Shown here: one piece after another, positions 55,659-64,000 of the stretch
Layout of the letters: each line of letters opens with the position of its first letter
Position numbering within the stretch: position 1 is the stretch's first letter
Source: Pseudofrankia coriaricola
GTDB lineage: Bacteria > Actinomycetota > Actinomycetes > Frankiales > Frankiaceae
Direction of reading: 5' to 3'
Assembly: GCF_001854805.1 (NCBI RefSeq)
Contig: NZ_MBLO01000009.1
Coordinates: 19,843-83,842 of the forward strand
DNA: 64,000 nucleotides
Program-made: the position numbers and the translations under genes
Notes under the pieces: model-generated
What the model saw: the letters and a program-made list of their open reading frames with translations, nothing else
The model's database searches: none
What the model was told of the DNA's origin: nothing

Positions 55659-57191
55659 ATGACTCAGCAGGAAGCCCAGCCAGACCGGGCCGGTCCCAAT
55701 CTCGGCGCCGTCCCGCCCATCCCGAGCCAGCGCCGTGCGGGCGCCGGCGCCCGGCCCGTCTCCCCGGCCCTGCTGCTGGCGATCCTGTCGATCGCGAGCT
55801 TCCTGGCCCAGCTCGACGTGTGGGTCACCAACGTCGGCCTGCCCGCCATCGGGCGCGGCACCCACGCCGGTTCCCTGGCCGACCTGAGCTGGGTGCTCAA
55901 CGGCTACGCGATCGTCTACGCCGCGCTGCTGGTGCCGGCCGGCCGCCTGGTGGACCGGTTCGGCCGCAAGGGTGGCTTCCTGCTTGGCCTGACCGTGTTC
56001 GCCGTCGCCAGCATCGGCGCCGGCCTGTCCGGCGACATCTGGGTGCTGGTCGGGTTCCGGGTCCTGCAGGCCGTCGGCGCGGCCCTGCTCACCCCGGCCA
56101 GCCTCGGCCTGGTGCTGCTGACCGCGCCGGCGGCGAAGATCGGCACCTACGTGAAGATCTGGTTCACCACCGGCGCGCTGTCGGCCGCCTCCGGCCCGGT
56201 GCTGGGCGGCCTGCTCGTGGAGGCGTCCTGGCGGTGGCTGTTCCTGGTGAACATCCCGGTCGCGGTGGCCGCGATCGTGCTGGGCGCCCGCTACCTGCCC
56301 AGCAGCCGGGACGCCGGCGACCACCTGCCCGACCTGCGCGGCGGCGGGCTGCTCATCGTCGCGATCGGCGCGCTGGCCCTGGGGCTGGTCAAGGCGCCGG
56401 ACTGGGGCTGGTCGAGCGTCCGGGTGGTCGTCGCGTTCGTCCTCGCGGCGGTCGCGCTGGCGTCGTTCCTGGCCAGCTCCGCCCGCCACCCGGCGCCGGT
56501 CGTCACCCTCTCCCTGTTCCGGGACCGGGTGTTCACCACCGCCAACCTGGTGGCCACCGTCGCCTTCATGGCCTTCGGGATCGAGCTGCTCTCGACGATC
56601 CTGTGGCTCCAGGGTCACTGGCACTACTCGGTGATCCGCACCGGGCTGGCCTCCACGCCTGGCCCGGTGATGTTCGCGGTCGGCTCGGCGGTCGCGGAGA
56701 CCCTCCAGGCGCGTACCCGGCTGCGAGCGGGACGGATCGCGGTCGCGGGCGCGCTGCTGGCCGCCGTCGGTACGATCATGCTGACCCGCCTGGTCACCGA
56801 CGAGCCCCGGTTCGTGGCCGCGTTCCTGCCGACCTGGGTGGTCCTCGGCCTGGGTTACGGCCTGGCGGTGCCGACCGCGATCACCCGGGCCACGGTCGGC
56901 CTGCCACCGAAGGACTCCGCGACCGGCAGCGCGATCGTGACGATGGCCACCCAGCTCGGCTCGGTCATCGGGATCAGCGTCCTGGTGGCGATCCTGGGCC
57001 GCGCCTCCGGCGCGGCGAGCCACGCGGTCTTCCAGCACGCCTGGTACGTGTCGGCCGGAGCGCTCGTGGCAGCGGCCCTCGCCTCGTTCGGCCTGGACTC
57101 ACGAGCCACATCGCCGTCCCGACCCGACCTCCCACCGGCCGCAGCGAGTGCCGCCGACGCCAGCGAACCGGAGGCAGCGGCCCGGGTGTGA
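55659..57191 (+). CDS. MFS drug-efflux transporter (DHA2, 14 TM)
   Basis: 510 residues. Motif A GRLVDRFGRKGG, motif B-like VGFRVLQAVGAALLTPASLG, and motif C-like GALSAASGPVLGGLL mark a DHA2-type proton antiporter. ATG at 55659 after a short polar leader. It is probably repressed by the divergent TetR protein and induced by its substrate; which compound cannot be told. Confidence 0.9.
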   Translation: MTQQEAQPDRAGPNLGAVPPIPSQRRAGAGARPVSPALLLAILSIASFLAQLDVWVTNVGLPAIGRGTHAGSLADLSWVLNGYAIVYAALLVPAGRLVDRFGRKGGFLLGLTVFAVASIGAGLSGDIWVLVGFRVLQAVGAALLTPASLGLVLLTAPAAKIGTYVKIWFTTGALSAASGPVLGGLLVEASWRWLFLVNIPVAVAAIVLGARYLPSSRDAGDHLPDLRGGGLLIVAIGALALGLVKAPDWGWSSVRVVVAFVLAAVALASFLASSARHPAPVVTLSLFRDRVFTTANLVATVAFMAFGIELLSTILWLQGHWHYSVIRTGLASTPGPVMFAVGSAVAETLQARTRLRAGRIAVAGALLAAVGTIMLTRLVTDEPRFVAAFLPTWVVLGLGYGLAVPTAITRATVGLPPKDSATGSAIVTMATQLGSVIGISVLVAILGRASGAASHAVFQHAWYVSAGALVAAALASFGLDSRATSPSRPDLPPAAASAADASEPEAAARV

Positions 57192-57800
57192 GGACGCCGC
57201 CGGCTCAGGCCGGCTCGGTGTCCACGGCCGCCGGCGCGGCGGGCGTGGCATCCGGGCCGGCACCGCCGGGCCGCCGGGCCGGTCCGCGCCGGCAACGCGC
57301 GGCCAGGCCGCGTCCACCTGCCAGCCGTCGCGTATCAGCATCGTCTCGCGCATCCGGCCCTCGTAACTCATCCCGAGCCGCCGCAGGACAGCGGCCGACG
57401 CGACGTTACGCGGGTCGCACGTGGCGAAGACACGATGAAGATTGTGCTCCTCGAATCCGAGCTGGACGAGCTGGCTGGCGGCGGTGGTGGCCAGCCCCTT
57501 TCCCCAGTAGTCAGGATGCAGCCCGTAGCTGATTTCCCCCTGATCCCGGCCGCGAAGGTTCAGCTCGCAGTTCCCGACAACGTATCCGTCGAGGGCAACC
57601 GCGTAGACGAACCTCGTCCGAGAAGAGGAAGTCCACGCTTTCGCGGCCTCCCATACGAACTCACGTGTCTGCTCCGTCGTGTTGGGACCCCACGCCTGGT
57701 AGCGGCAGACCCGCTCCTGGCTCGCCCAGGCATGGACTGCCAGCCAGTCGTCCTCCTCGATCGGCCTGAGCAGCACCTCTCCCGACCTCGGACCCGCCAT
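57099..57800 (-). CDS. GNAT-family N-acetyltransferase with altered C-terminus
   Basis: 233 residues. RimJ/RimL-type fold: VLLRPIEEDDWLAVHAWASQ, YAVALDGYVVGNCELNLRGR, ISYGLHPDYWGKGLATTAAS (the acetyl-CoA loop), then FEEHNLHRVFATCDPRNVAS and LRRLGMSYEGRMRE. After IRDGWQVDAAW the sequence turns Arg/Pro-rich for some 60 residues and overlaps the opposite MFS gene by 93 bases; relatives usually end soon after IRDGW. A frameshift near 57310 is likely. ATG at 57800. Confidence 0.75.
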   Translation of the reverse strand: MAGPRSGEVLLRPIEEDDWLAVHAWASQERVCRYQAWGPNTTEQTREFVWEAAKAWTSSSRTRFVYAVALDGYVVGNCELNLRGRDQGEISYGLHPDYWGKGLATTAASQLVQLGFEEHNLHRVFATCDPRNVASAAVLRRLGMSYEGRMRETMLIRDGWQVDAAWPRVAGADRPGGPAVPARMPRPPRRRPWTPSRPEPAASSHPGRCLRFAGVGGTRCGRWEVGSGRRCGS

Positions 57801-57869
57801 GTGTGGACTATGCCACCGACCGCACCGGCCCAACTCCCAATCGCCACCGACCGCGACCGTCAACCCTCT

Positions 57870-57882
57870 CGCATCCGATGCG
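57870..57882. promoter_or_regulatory. CGCATCCGATGCG palindrome upstream of the GNAT gene
   Basis: Perfect six-base arms around one base, the same arms as the pair at 24614-24646, and a similar right flank (GGxATCxTC). It lies 70 bases upstream of the GNAT start. Confidence 0.5.
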
Positions 57883-58042
57883 GGATCCTCAGCGCGACCG
57901 CCGCGGACCGAGGGGCACCCCTGACCCCGAACGAACGTCGGGCCAGGTCCCCGTGTCCACGGGGACCTGGCCCTCCTTCCGCGCCTTGGGACGCGGCGTC
58001 GCGTCCGGTATTAGGCCCGGCCCTCTCGTGAACCCTGGGCGA

Positions 58043-58645
58043 TCAGGTGGGCTTGCGCCAGGTGACCGCATAGCGAAACAGCGGAAGACGCCGCCACCGC
58101 ATCCCCGGAAGAACAGCCGAGGCGATCTTGCGCGCTTGGGTATAGGTATGGGGGTAATTCATCTCGACAGGCGCCGAGTGGTGCCACACCCCGCGAGTGC
58201 GCGCGAACACCTGGTACTGGACAACACCGACCCCCTCCATCGCAAGGTCAGCCAGATTCCCATTGCGCGCGCAACCGATCACGACCAACACCCCTCCCGG
58301 GGCCGTCAACGCGGCCAGCTTCGCCAGTCCGGCGCCCAGGTCGGGCAAATGGTGAACAGCCGCGATCGAAGCGACAACGTCGAAGTGGTTTTCGGGCAGC
58401 GGGCAACTCATCACGTCCGCCACAACCCACCGGATGTCGGCGTCGAGCTGGCGCGCCCGCTCCACCACCTCGGAGTTCCGATCGATGCCCGTCACGTCGG
58501 GAACAAGCTCGCGAAGGTCAGCCGCCAGCAGGCCATCACCACTACCGACGTCGAGTGCCGTCCTTGCACCTGGCGCAACCTCGTTTAGGACCAACCGGTG
58601 ATGATGCGTGTTGGGATTCCACCTCTGACGCAGATCAGTGGGCAT
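58043..58645 (-). CDS. Class I SAM-dependent methyltransferase
   Basis: 200 residues. Motif I TALDVGSGDGLLAADL, motif II VTGIDRNSEVVERARQL, FDVVASIAAVHHLPD (post-motif), and LTAPGGVLVVIGC. Methyltransf_11/25 type. The C-terminal RYAVTWRKP is common in actinobacterial members. The substrate is unknown. Confidence 0.88.
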   Translation of the reverse strand: MPTDLRQRWNPNTHHHRLVLNEVAPGARTALDVGSGDGLLAADLRELVPDVTGIDRNSEVVERARQLDADIRWVVADVMSCPLPENHFDVVASIAAVHHLPDLGAGLAKLAALTAPGGVLVVIGCARNGNLADLAMEGVGVVQYQVFARTRGVWHHSAPVEMNYPHTYTQARKIASAVLPGMRWRRLPLFRYAVTWRKPT

Positions 58646-58690
58646 ACCCGATACCCTGCCACGCAGCCCGAGACCGCTCGGCCCCGCCTA

Positions 58691-59440
58691 GGGTCTGTTT
58701 GGGAAGCCTGTCAGGGTAGCCATTCGTTGATCGCGGCGATGGTGACTGTTACTTCGTAGCGGACGGCGAGTTTGTCGTACCGGGTCGCGACGGCCCGGTG
58801 GCGTTTCAACCGGTTGATGCCGCACTCCACGGCGTGGCGCTGCTTGTAGGCGTCCTTGCTGAACGACGGTGGCCGCCCACCACGGCTCCCGAGCTTCTTC
58901 CGGTTCGCCGCCTGGTCCTTCTTCTCCGGGATGGTGGCGCGGATCCCACGCCGACGCAGGTAAGTCCGGTTCTTCTTCGAGCTGTACGCCTTGTCCGCCA
59001 GCACCCGATCCGGACAGGTCCTCGGTCTGCCCCGCCCAGACCGGGGAACCCGGACCCGTTCCAGCACCGCGGTGAACTGCGGACTGTCCCCGCGCTGCCC
59101 GGCAGTGACCAGCAACGCCAGCGGCTTCTGCCCCTGTTCGCAGGCCAGATGCAGCTTGGTCGTCAACCCACCCCGGGACCGCCCGATCCCATGATCTTCC
59201 GGTTCGGTGTCAACGCCACCCGGGCTGTCCCGCTGAAGATCCCCTTTTTCGACGTCCCTGCCGCATGCTGATGCACCCGCGCCACCGTCGAGTCCACCGA
59301 CACCTCCCAGGTGATCATCCCGGTGGCGTCCGCCCGGGCCTGCAACCCGCTCAGGACCCGCTTCCACGTCCCATCACGCTGCCAGTCCCGGAACGGCCCG
59401 TATATCATCCACTGGCCGTAGTCGGCGGTCATGGCGGTGT
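58691..59440 (-). mobile_element. Truncated IS5-family (IS427-like) element
   Basis: The end at 58691 reads GGGTCTGTTTGGGAAGCC next to CTA(G), typical of this group. Two overlapping frames encode the transposase: 59163-59432 (to [11 protein letters not shown]) and 58711-59367 (from [15 protein letters not shown], through [14 protein letters not shown], to NEWLP). They join at the slippery AAAAAGGGG, so a programmed frameshift is likely. The N-terminal ~75 residues and the other end are missing, so this copy is dead. Confidence 0.8.
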
Positions 59441-59717
59441 CGTCGTCGCAGTCGGCGCCGCCGATGTATCTGTCGTTCTTCGTCTGCCGGAGCTGAGCGC
59501 GCGGAGCGGGTGCCTGTCACGATACGTCAGCTTGACTCGATCTTCACGGCTTTCGCCGGTCCAGACCTCTAGGAGGTAGGTCGACTGACATACTTCTTAG
59601 AGATCCCCGGTTCCTGCACGCGCGGGGTGCGGTGGTCGGTGACGCCGGGCTGCTCGGCTCTACAGGGCCGAGCTGCCGCCGCGCGGGGTGGTCCATCAGC
59701 GAGGAGAGGCTGGCAGC
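59441..59717. other. Short gap between IS remnant and FKBP gene
   Basis: No gene recognised. It ends with the ribosome-binding site GAGGAGAGG of the FKBP gene. Confidence 0.4.
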
Positions 59718-60122
59718 ATGGGCGTAACGATTGAAACCATTTCGCCGGGGGACGGTAAGACCTTCCCCAAGAAGGGGGACGAGGTGGCGTTTCACTATGT
59801 CGCCACCTTCCTCACCGTCAAGCACGCCGACTGGTTCGGCCTCAACCCCCCGCGCCCCGGCGACATTTTCGCCTCGTCCGGTGATCGACCGCGCGACTGG
59901 CCGATGACGCACGTGATCGGTACCGCCCCGTTCCATGGGCTCAGGGGGTGGGATGAGGGGTTCCCCCAGCTGTCGCTCGGCGAAAAGGCGCGGCTCGACA
60001 TCACATCTGACTACGCGTACGGCCAAGGCATTGCGGGCTACATTCCGCCCGACTCCGACGTCCGCTTCGAAGTGGAACTAATCGATATAAAGTCGGGAGG
60101 ACGATGGCTGCACGGCCGATAG
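59718..60122 (+). CDS. FKBP12-like peptidyl-prolyl isomerase
   Basis: 134 residues, cytoplasmic, one FKBP domain. Starts MGVTIETISPGDGKTFPKKG, nearly the start of eukaryotic FKBP12, and ends DITSDYAYGQ, YIPPDSDVRFEVELIDIKSG. Pocket residues Tyr26, Trp59 and Tyr82 (FKBP12 numbering) are kept in FHYVATF, LRGWDEG and DYAYGQG. The usual pocket Asp37 is Ala (FASSGDR), and Val55-Ile56 is Gly-Leu. An insertion follows the first strands (LTVKHADWFGLNPPRPGD). ATG at 59718. Flanked by IS remnants. Confidence 0.85.
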   Translation: MGVTIETISPGDGKTFPKKGDEVAFHYVATFLTVKHADWFGLNPPRPGDIFASSGDRPRDWPMTHVIGTAPFHGLRGWDEGFPQLSLGEKARLDITSDYAYGQGIAGYIPPDSDVRFEVELIDIKSGGRWLHGR

Positions 60123-60384
60123 GATCTCGGCTCCGGCCGCTCATCAGCCCAGAAGAACGTGTACGCGGAGCAAGGCGGGTATGCCGCCAGCCGGACTAGT
60201 CGATCATGTGACGCTCCGACGCGCCGAAGGGGCGGCTGGATCGGAGTGCCGGACAGTCAGTCCCTGGTCGCTCCGGCGGGCCATACAACATGGACGGGCT
60301 TGGCTTGCTGGATGGCGTAGTACGGCAGCAGCACTTTTGTGATCGTCTTGTGTTCCCGCGAGGACGGCCTGGTCGCGGTGGTGG

Positions 60385-60480
60385 ACGTCAAGCCTCGCCG
60401 GCGTCGACCCGTCCGTCGGCAGCATCGGCGACGCCTACGGCAACGCACTCGCCGAGACCACGGCGGAGCCCGGGACCTGA
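60385..60480 (+). pseudogene. IS3-family transposase (OrfB) fragment
   Basis: The frame SLAGVDPSVGSIGDAYGNAL then AETTAEPGT and a stop is the block before the last catalytic Glu of IS3-type integrase-fold transposases (GSVGDAYDNALAE). The N in NALAE is kept; Asp is changed to Gly. The rest is gone. The remainder of 60123-60657 shows no gene. Confidence 0.7.
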
Positions 60481-60657
60481 CAGGCCAACGTCAGTGGCCG
60501 AGTTCTGAAGACCCAGGTCAACACCTGTATCCGAGTTCTGGCGCCCTACAGGCTTCCACGAGGGAGGCGCATCGCGGCGACCCGGGCCTGGCCGCGGGGC
60601 GGCGCACGGTGTCGGCGAGGAGGCATTGCACGGCGGGTGGGCGTTGATAATGGTGCT

Positions 60658-61086
60658 ATGACCGATGATGGGTCGGGACCAACCTGGCCGAGGAATGCGG
60701 CCGGAGAGACCTACGGATCGGGTGCGGACGGCCTGTCCCGAGGCGACCGGCCGGACCTGATCTCGGCTGGGACCAGAAACGGGAAGCGCGGCTACGTCAG
60801 GCGGACCGAACTCGAAGCTGCGATCGGTACCGGTCTGCCGCCCGCCGCATTGGTCGAATGGAACAAGAAGGTCGCGGCACGGGCGGCGGCCGGAGAGCGA
60901 ACCCTGGTCCCGGTCTACGAGCAGGACGGCGTGACTGTCATCGGCAGCTTCGCAGTCGGTTCCGCCCAGCCCGCCCAGCCCGCCCGACCAGGGCGGCCAG
61001 GGCCTGTGCGGCGTGCTGCTGCTCCAGCCAGCGACGCTCCGGTCGAGTGGTACTACGGCAGAGACGGCTCTGACTTCGCGGGTTGA
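60658..61086 (+). CDS. Hypothetical protein
   Basis: 142 residues, not recognised. Features: GETYGSGADGLSRGDRPDLI, RNGKRGYVRRTELEAAIGTG, VPVYEQDGVTVIGSFAVG, a Pro/Ala/Arg linker, then EWYYGRDGSDFAG. The YVRRTELE block is also seen in small secreted or unassigned actinobacterial proteins. ATG at 60658. No partner. Confidence 0.6.
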   Translation: MTDDGSGPTWPRNAAGETYGSGADGLSRGDRPDLISAGTRNGKRGYVRRTELEAAIGTGLPPAALVEWNKKVAARAAAGERTLVPVYEQDGVTVIGSFAVGSAQPAQPARPGRPGPVRRAAAPASDAPVEWYYGRDGSDFAG

Positions 61087-61329
61087 GGACCTGGCCCTTA
61101 CAGCTGGAGCTGGAGTGATCGCTTCGGTGCGCCGGTGCCTCACTCGTCAGGGCGTGTCCACAGCGTCCCGCCGGCTGGCCCGGGGGGCAGCTCACGAGGC
61201 CTCCGCCGCGCGAGACCACCACAGGCCACCACCGGGCTGGGCGAGGTGAGTCCGGCGAGCGTGGCCGCCGTCCAGGTACCGCCGTGCCGAGGCCGGCCGC
61301 ACGGATCAGCGGCCGGACGCCATGCTTCT

Positions 61330-61977
61330 CTAGCCAAACGCCCACGTCACCATCAGGGGAAACTCCTCCTGCCAGAAGGTGTCGCCGTGCGACCCGGGCC
61401 GCTCGTAGTTCACGACGTCCGCTCCCGCGTCGCGCAGCGCGTCCGCCCACCGCGCCGCGTTCTCGCGGAAAAACGGCTCGCGGCTGCCGGCGACGAGGTA
61501 CGTACGCGGGACCGGGCTCGGCATCACGCCAGGCGGTCGGTAGCCCCCACCCGGTGACGCGCAGAAGATCGCACCGTAGACATCGGGATGCCGGAGCCCC
61601 AGGGCGAGCGCGAGCTCTCCGCTCGCCGAGACACCGGACACCGCGGTGCGGCCGGCGGGCAACTCGACTCCAAAACGCGTCCGCACCCAGCGGCGGACCT
61701 GTTCGACGAAGAACCCCTCGTGCGCGGCGAACCGTCCCGGGTCGAAACCCGGCGAGTACTCATGGAGCCGCTGCATCTCATCGACGAGGCGATGCGCACC
61801 GACGATCATCGTCGACGGTACGTCAGCCGCCTCCAGAACACCGCCCCACTGCGAGATCAACTGGCCGTCGCCGGCGAACACGACCGCCTCGGGCGGCTTC
61901 AACGGGAGATACACCGTGACCTCCCGGCCACCGTCGTACTCCAACGTCTCGGTGACCAGCTCTCCGGTAATGGACAT
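61330..61977 (-). CDS. Alpha/beta-hydrolase esterase (enterochelin-esterase/EstD-like)
   Basis: 215 residues. Nucleophile Ser117 in AVSGVSASGELALALG and His197 in PGSHGDTFW are clear; an acidic third residue probably lies near GSREPF. The family hydrolyses ester bonds of siderophores or acylated sugars. ATG at 61977 with GAGGAGA upstream, so the extra 74 codons of the longer frame (Arg/Ala-rich) are not chosen. Confidence 0.82.
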   Translation of the reverse strand: MSITGELVTETLEYDGGREVTVYLPLKPPEAVVFAGDGQLISQWGGVLEAADVPSTMIVGAHRLVDEMQRLHEYSPGFDPGRFAAHEGFFVEQVRRWVRTRFGVELPAGRTAVSGVSASGELALALGLRHPDVYGAIFCASPGGGYRPPGVMPSPVPRTYLVAGSREPFFRENAARWADALRDAGADVVNYERPGSHGDTFWQEEFPLMVTWAFG

Positions 61978-62450
61978 TGCCGATGTCTCCTCGTCAGCAG
62001 CAGGAAGAACCGCCGTCTGCCCGGTGAAGATGGTCGTCGCCAATCCAGCCGCCAGCATGTCAGAGCCGTTCGGCACAGCCGCGCGGCCGCGTCCGAAGCG
62101 GCGTTCGGCGCCGTGCTCCGTCTCGACGACGACGAGGGCCGTCATCAGAACCGGCGCGACGAGCCGCTGATCGTCGCGGACGGGCTCCCCATCAGCCACC
62201 CGGCACCAGCGCCATCAGACCCCGGACCGGACAAGCCGCTCGGGTGCCTCCGCCGCCGCCCGCTCACTGAACTCCCGGTGGACCTGCTCGCCGGAGTACG
62301 ACGGGCCGATCGGCGCCGGGGACGTCATTCGAAGAGGACACGGCCGGGGCATGCCGATCTCACCGGCCCACCCGCCTCGCGGCGATTCCCATCGCGGCAG
62401 GGCACCGAAGCCGAGGGCCCGCCCGCACGCCAGGCGTCGCTGGCTGGCTA
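61978..62450. other. Intergenic stretch left of the IS630 element
   Basis: About 470 bases without a recognised gene. It is interrupted at 62449 by the TA target of the IS. Confidence 0.4.
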
Positions 62451-62495
62451 GTGCAGCCCCGCGTAAGTCCTGCGGGGGTCGTGACTGCGTCGGTT

Positions 62496-63551
62496 TCAGG
62501 TGGCTTTGAGGAGTTCGCCAGTGTAGGTCCAGCGGTAGGGCTTCGCGTCGCGGTCGCGGACCTCGATGAAGTTGAGGATCTTGCCGGCGAGGTCCTCGCG
62601 GGAGGTGAAGCTCCCGCGCCGCAGGAGGCGGCGGGTCAGGGTGGAGAAGAACATCTCGACCATATTCAGCCAGCTGGCGTGCTTCGGGGTGAAGGTGACC
62701 GTGAAGCGCGGGTGTGCCGCGAGCCAGGCCCGGGTCTGGCGGGAGGTGTGCGCCGACCCGTTGTCGAGGATCAGGTGGATCTTCAGTGCCGGGTCGATGG
62801 CCTGGTCGAGCTGGGTGAGGAACCAGCAGAAGTTCGTCGAGTCGTTCCGGCCGGGGATGATCTCGCCGAGGACCTGGCCGGTCGTCACGTCCATCGCGGC
62901 GTAGAGGCTCACGGTGCCGTGCCGGACGTACTCGAACTCGCGGCGTGTCCGCAGGCCGGGCCGTTCGGGCCGGTCGGGGTGGCGCCGCGCGACCGCCTGG
63001 ACCTGGGTCTTCTCGTCGACCGAGAGCAGCACCGCCCCCGCGGGCGGGTTCAGGTAGAGATCACAGACTGCGCGGGCCCTCACCGCGAAGTCGGGGTCGG
63101 CCGGCCGGTTGAGCCAGCCCCGGACCCGGTGCGGCCGCAGGTCCAGGTCCTTGAGGATCCGGCCGATCTGCGCCTCGGAGATCCCGACCGTGTCGGCCAG
63201 GTGCTCGGCCAGCAGGCGGTGCGACCAGTGGCTGTCGGCCTCCGGCGACGCCTCGGTCACCGCCGAGACGATCGCGAGCCTGGCGTCGGGGCCGTAACGC
63301 GGCGGCCGGCCCGACCGCGGCCGGTCGCCGAGGGCGGCCTCGCCCTCGGCGCGGAACCGGGCACACAGCCGGCGGACGGTGTCGACGTGCACCCGGTTGC
63401 GCCGGGCGGTGTCCGGGTGGCGCCGGCCGTGGGCGGCGTCCAGCAGGATCCGGGCCCGGCTCACCCGCCGCCACTCGGCGCGGGCGCAGCGGGCGAGCTT
63501 CTTCAGCCGCGCCCGCTGCGACGCGGTCAGTGTTATGTGAGGATCAGCCAC
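62496..63551 (-). CDS. IS630-family transposase
   Basis: 351 residues. N-terminal HTH (RRNRVHVDTVRRLCARFRAE) and winged helix. The DDE triad is visible as Asp in LLSVDEKTQ, Asp in HLILDNGSAH and Glu in SWLNMVEMFF. GTG at 63551. Full-length and in frame. Confidence 0.94.
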   Translation of the reverse strand: MADPHITLTASQRARLKKLARCARAEWRRVSRARILLDAAHGRRHPDTARRNRVHVDTVRRLCARFRAEGEAALGDRPRSGRPPRYGPDARLAIVSAVTEASPEADSHWSHRLLAEHLADTVGISEAQIGRILKDLDLRPHRVRGWLNRPADPDFAVRARAVCDLYLNPPAGAVLLSVDEKTQVQAVARRHPDRPERPGLRTRREFEYVRHGTVSLYAAMDVTTGQVLGEIIPGRNDSTNFCWFLTQLDQAIDPALKIHLILDNGSAHTSRQTRAWLAAHPRFTVTFTPKHASWLNMVEMFFSTLTRRLLRRGSFTSREDLAGKILNFIEVRDRDAKPYRWTYTGELLKAT

Positions 63552-63619
63552 CCACCACGATCTGCACCATCAGGCACCGGCCCGACCCGGCGGCGCGCCG
63601 CCGGGTCGACCATGGTGCC

Positions 63620-63967
63620 ATGGCGACGATCCCCGACAGTGCCCGCGAGGCCCTCGAGACCGAGCTGGCCGCGCGCCGCGCCGAACGCTGGCCGACGCTG
63701 CGAGCGCTCGCGGTCCGCTACCACGGCGCCCACGCCTACATCGACGTCACCCTCCCCGACGACCCACCCGACGCCGAGCCCTACCCGCTGTTCCGGCTGA
63801 CCCTCACCAGCCAGCCCGGCGCCTGGGAGTACGCCCTCTACAACGACAACCGCAGGCGCTACCAGCCCGCCTGGATGACCGGCGGCGAGCCCACCGGCAC
63901 CCCCGCCCAAGCCCTCGACGACGCCTGCGAGCTCTACCACGCAGACCTCACCTACACCACCGACTGA
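63620..63967 (+). CDS. Passenger gene inside the IS630 element, unknown function
   Basis: 115 residues, divergent from the transposase (68 bases apart). Starts MATIPDSAREALETELAARR; central strands AVRYHGAHAYIDVTLPDDPP, FRLTLTSQPGAWEYALYNDN; ends ACELYHADLTYTTD. No family is recognised. The TGA is directly followed by the right terminal repeat, so it moves with the element. Strong GC3 bias indicates a real gene. Confidence 0.75.
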   Translation: MATIPDSAREALETELAARRAERWPTLRALAVRYHGAHAYIDVTLPDDPPDAEPYPLFRLTLTSQPGAWEYALYNDNRRRYQPAWMTGGEPTGTPAQALDDACELYHADLTYTTD

Positions 63968-64000
63968 ACCCCCGCAGGACTTACGCGGGGCCGCACTAGG

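Larger units (their letters stand above)
62451..63996. mobile_element. Complete IS630-family element with passenger gene (1546 bp)
   Basis: Terminal inverted repeats of about 30 bases: GTGCAGCCCCGCGTAAGTCC at the left, and GTGCGGCCCCGCGTAAGTCC when the right end is read inward. Both are flanked by TA (62449-62450 and 63997-63998), the family's target duplication. Contents are a full-length transposase on the minus strand and a divergent 115-residue ORF that ends at the right repeat. Intact ends and frame suggest recent activity. Confidence 0.92.

Noticed and set aside
57879..58042. Extra small ORFs upstream of the GNAT gene
   Set aside because: Short, Arg/Pro-rich, no ribosome site.

Overview
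The DNA is very GC-rich, coding density is high, starts are often GTG or leaderless, and the gene content points to a soil- or plant-associated actinomycete: DUF574-type methyltransferases, NarL-type two-component genes, an actinobacterial-style sulfur leader peptide, ROK and TetR regulators, a B12-dependent MetH and many IS remnants. A Frankia-like genome fits best, but this is an inference from style and not from a marker gene. No rRNA, complete tRNA or CRISPR array is visible.

Layout. 1-16.7 kb looks like ordinary chromosome: a membrane-anchored WD40 protein cut by the window edge, an alpha/beta hydrolase, an ADP-ribosylglycohydrolase, a NarL-type response regulator, a GntR/FCD regulator, a histidine kinase with a near-ideal leaderless promoter, a stress-protein-like membrane protein, an enoyl-CoA hydratase, an SDR, and a coupled operon of two flavoproteins plus a MaoC-type hydratase. 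16.9-28.2 kb is a scar zone. It holds truncated OsmC-, FAD-, VOC- and DUF4037-type genes, a three-gene recombinase module (tyrosine recombinase, HTH protein, zinc-ribbon recombinase-like protein), an IS4 remnant and the 3' half of a tRNA-Arg, which marks an old attachment site.

28.2-40.3 kb holds a universal stress protein, a sulfotransferase and a sulfonate/sulfate-ester module. That module contains a leaderless cysteine-type leader peptide, a ROK regulator, a TauD/TfdA dioxygenase and an SsuA-SsuC-SsuB transporter, with a 37-codon coupling ORF between ssuA and ssuC. A divergent MFS/LysR pair with a 14-bp inverted repeat follows. 40.5-47.8 kb contains a HigBA-like toxin-antitoxin pair, a DUF574 methyltransferase and metH. 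metH lies behind what reads as an S-adenosylhomocysteine riboswitch whose 3' strand can also hide the metH ribosome-binding site. Sulfur acquisition and methionine/SAH recycling therefore both sit in this window under RNA-level control.

47.8-58.6 kb carries a PAP2 membrane enzyme, a helicase with a RelE-like N-terminal domain, and a TIR-NTPase-TPR protein of bacterial NLR architecture bracketed by two copies of an ~85-bp repeat, one of which extends into a 22-bp-stem hairpin. A TetR/MFS efflux pair, a GNAT and a methyltransferase follow. 58.7-64.0 kb is mobile-element-rich: a truncated, frameshifted IS5-family copy, an IS3 fragment, a eukaryote-like FKBP12 homologue, an esterase and a complete IS630-family element with terminal repeats, TA duplication and a passenger gene ending at its right terminus.

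Strongest candidates for new biology are the repeat-bracketed TIR-NTPase-TPR locus, the recombinase trio with its paired palindromes, the FKBP12-like gene, the IS630 passenger gene, and the two layers of sulfur-linked RNA control.
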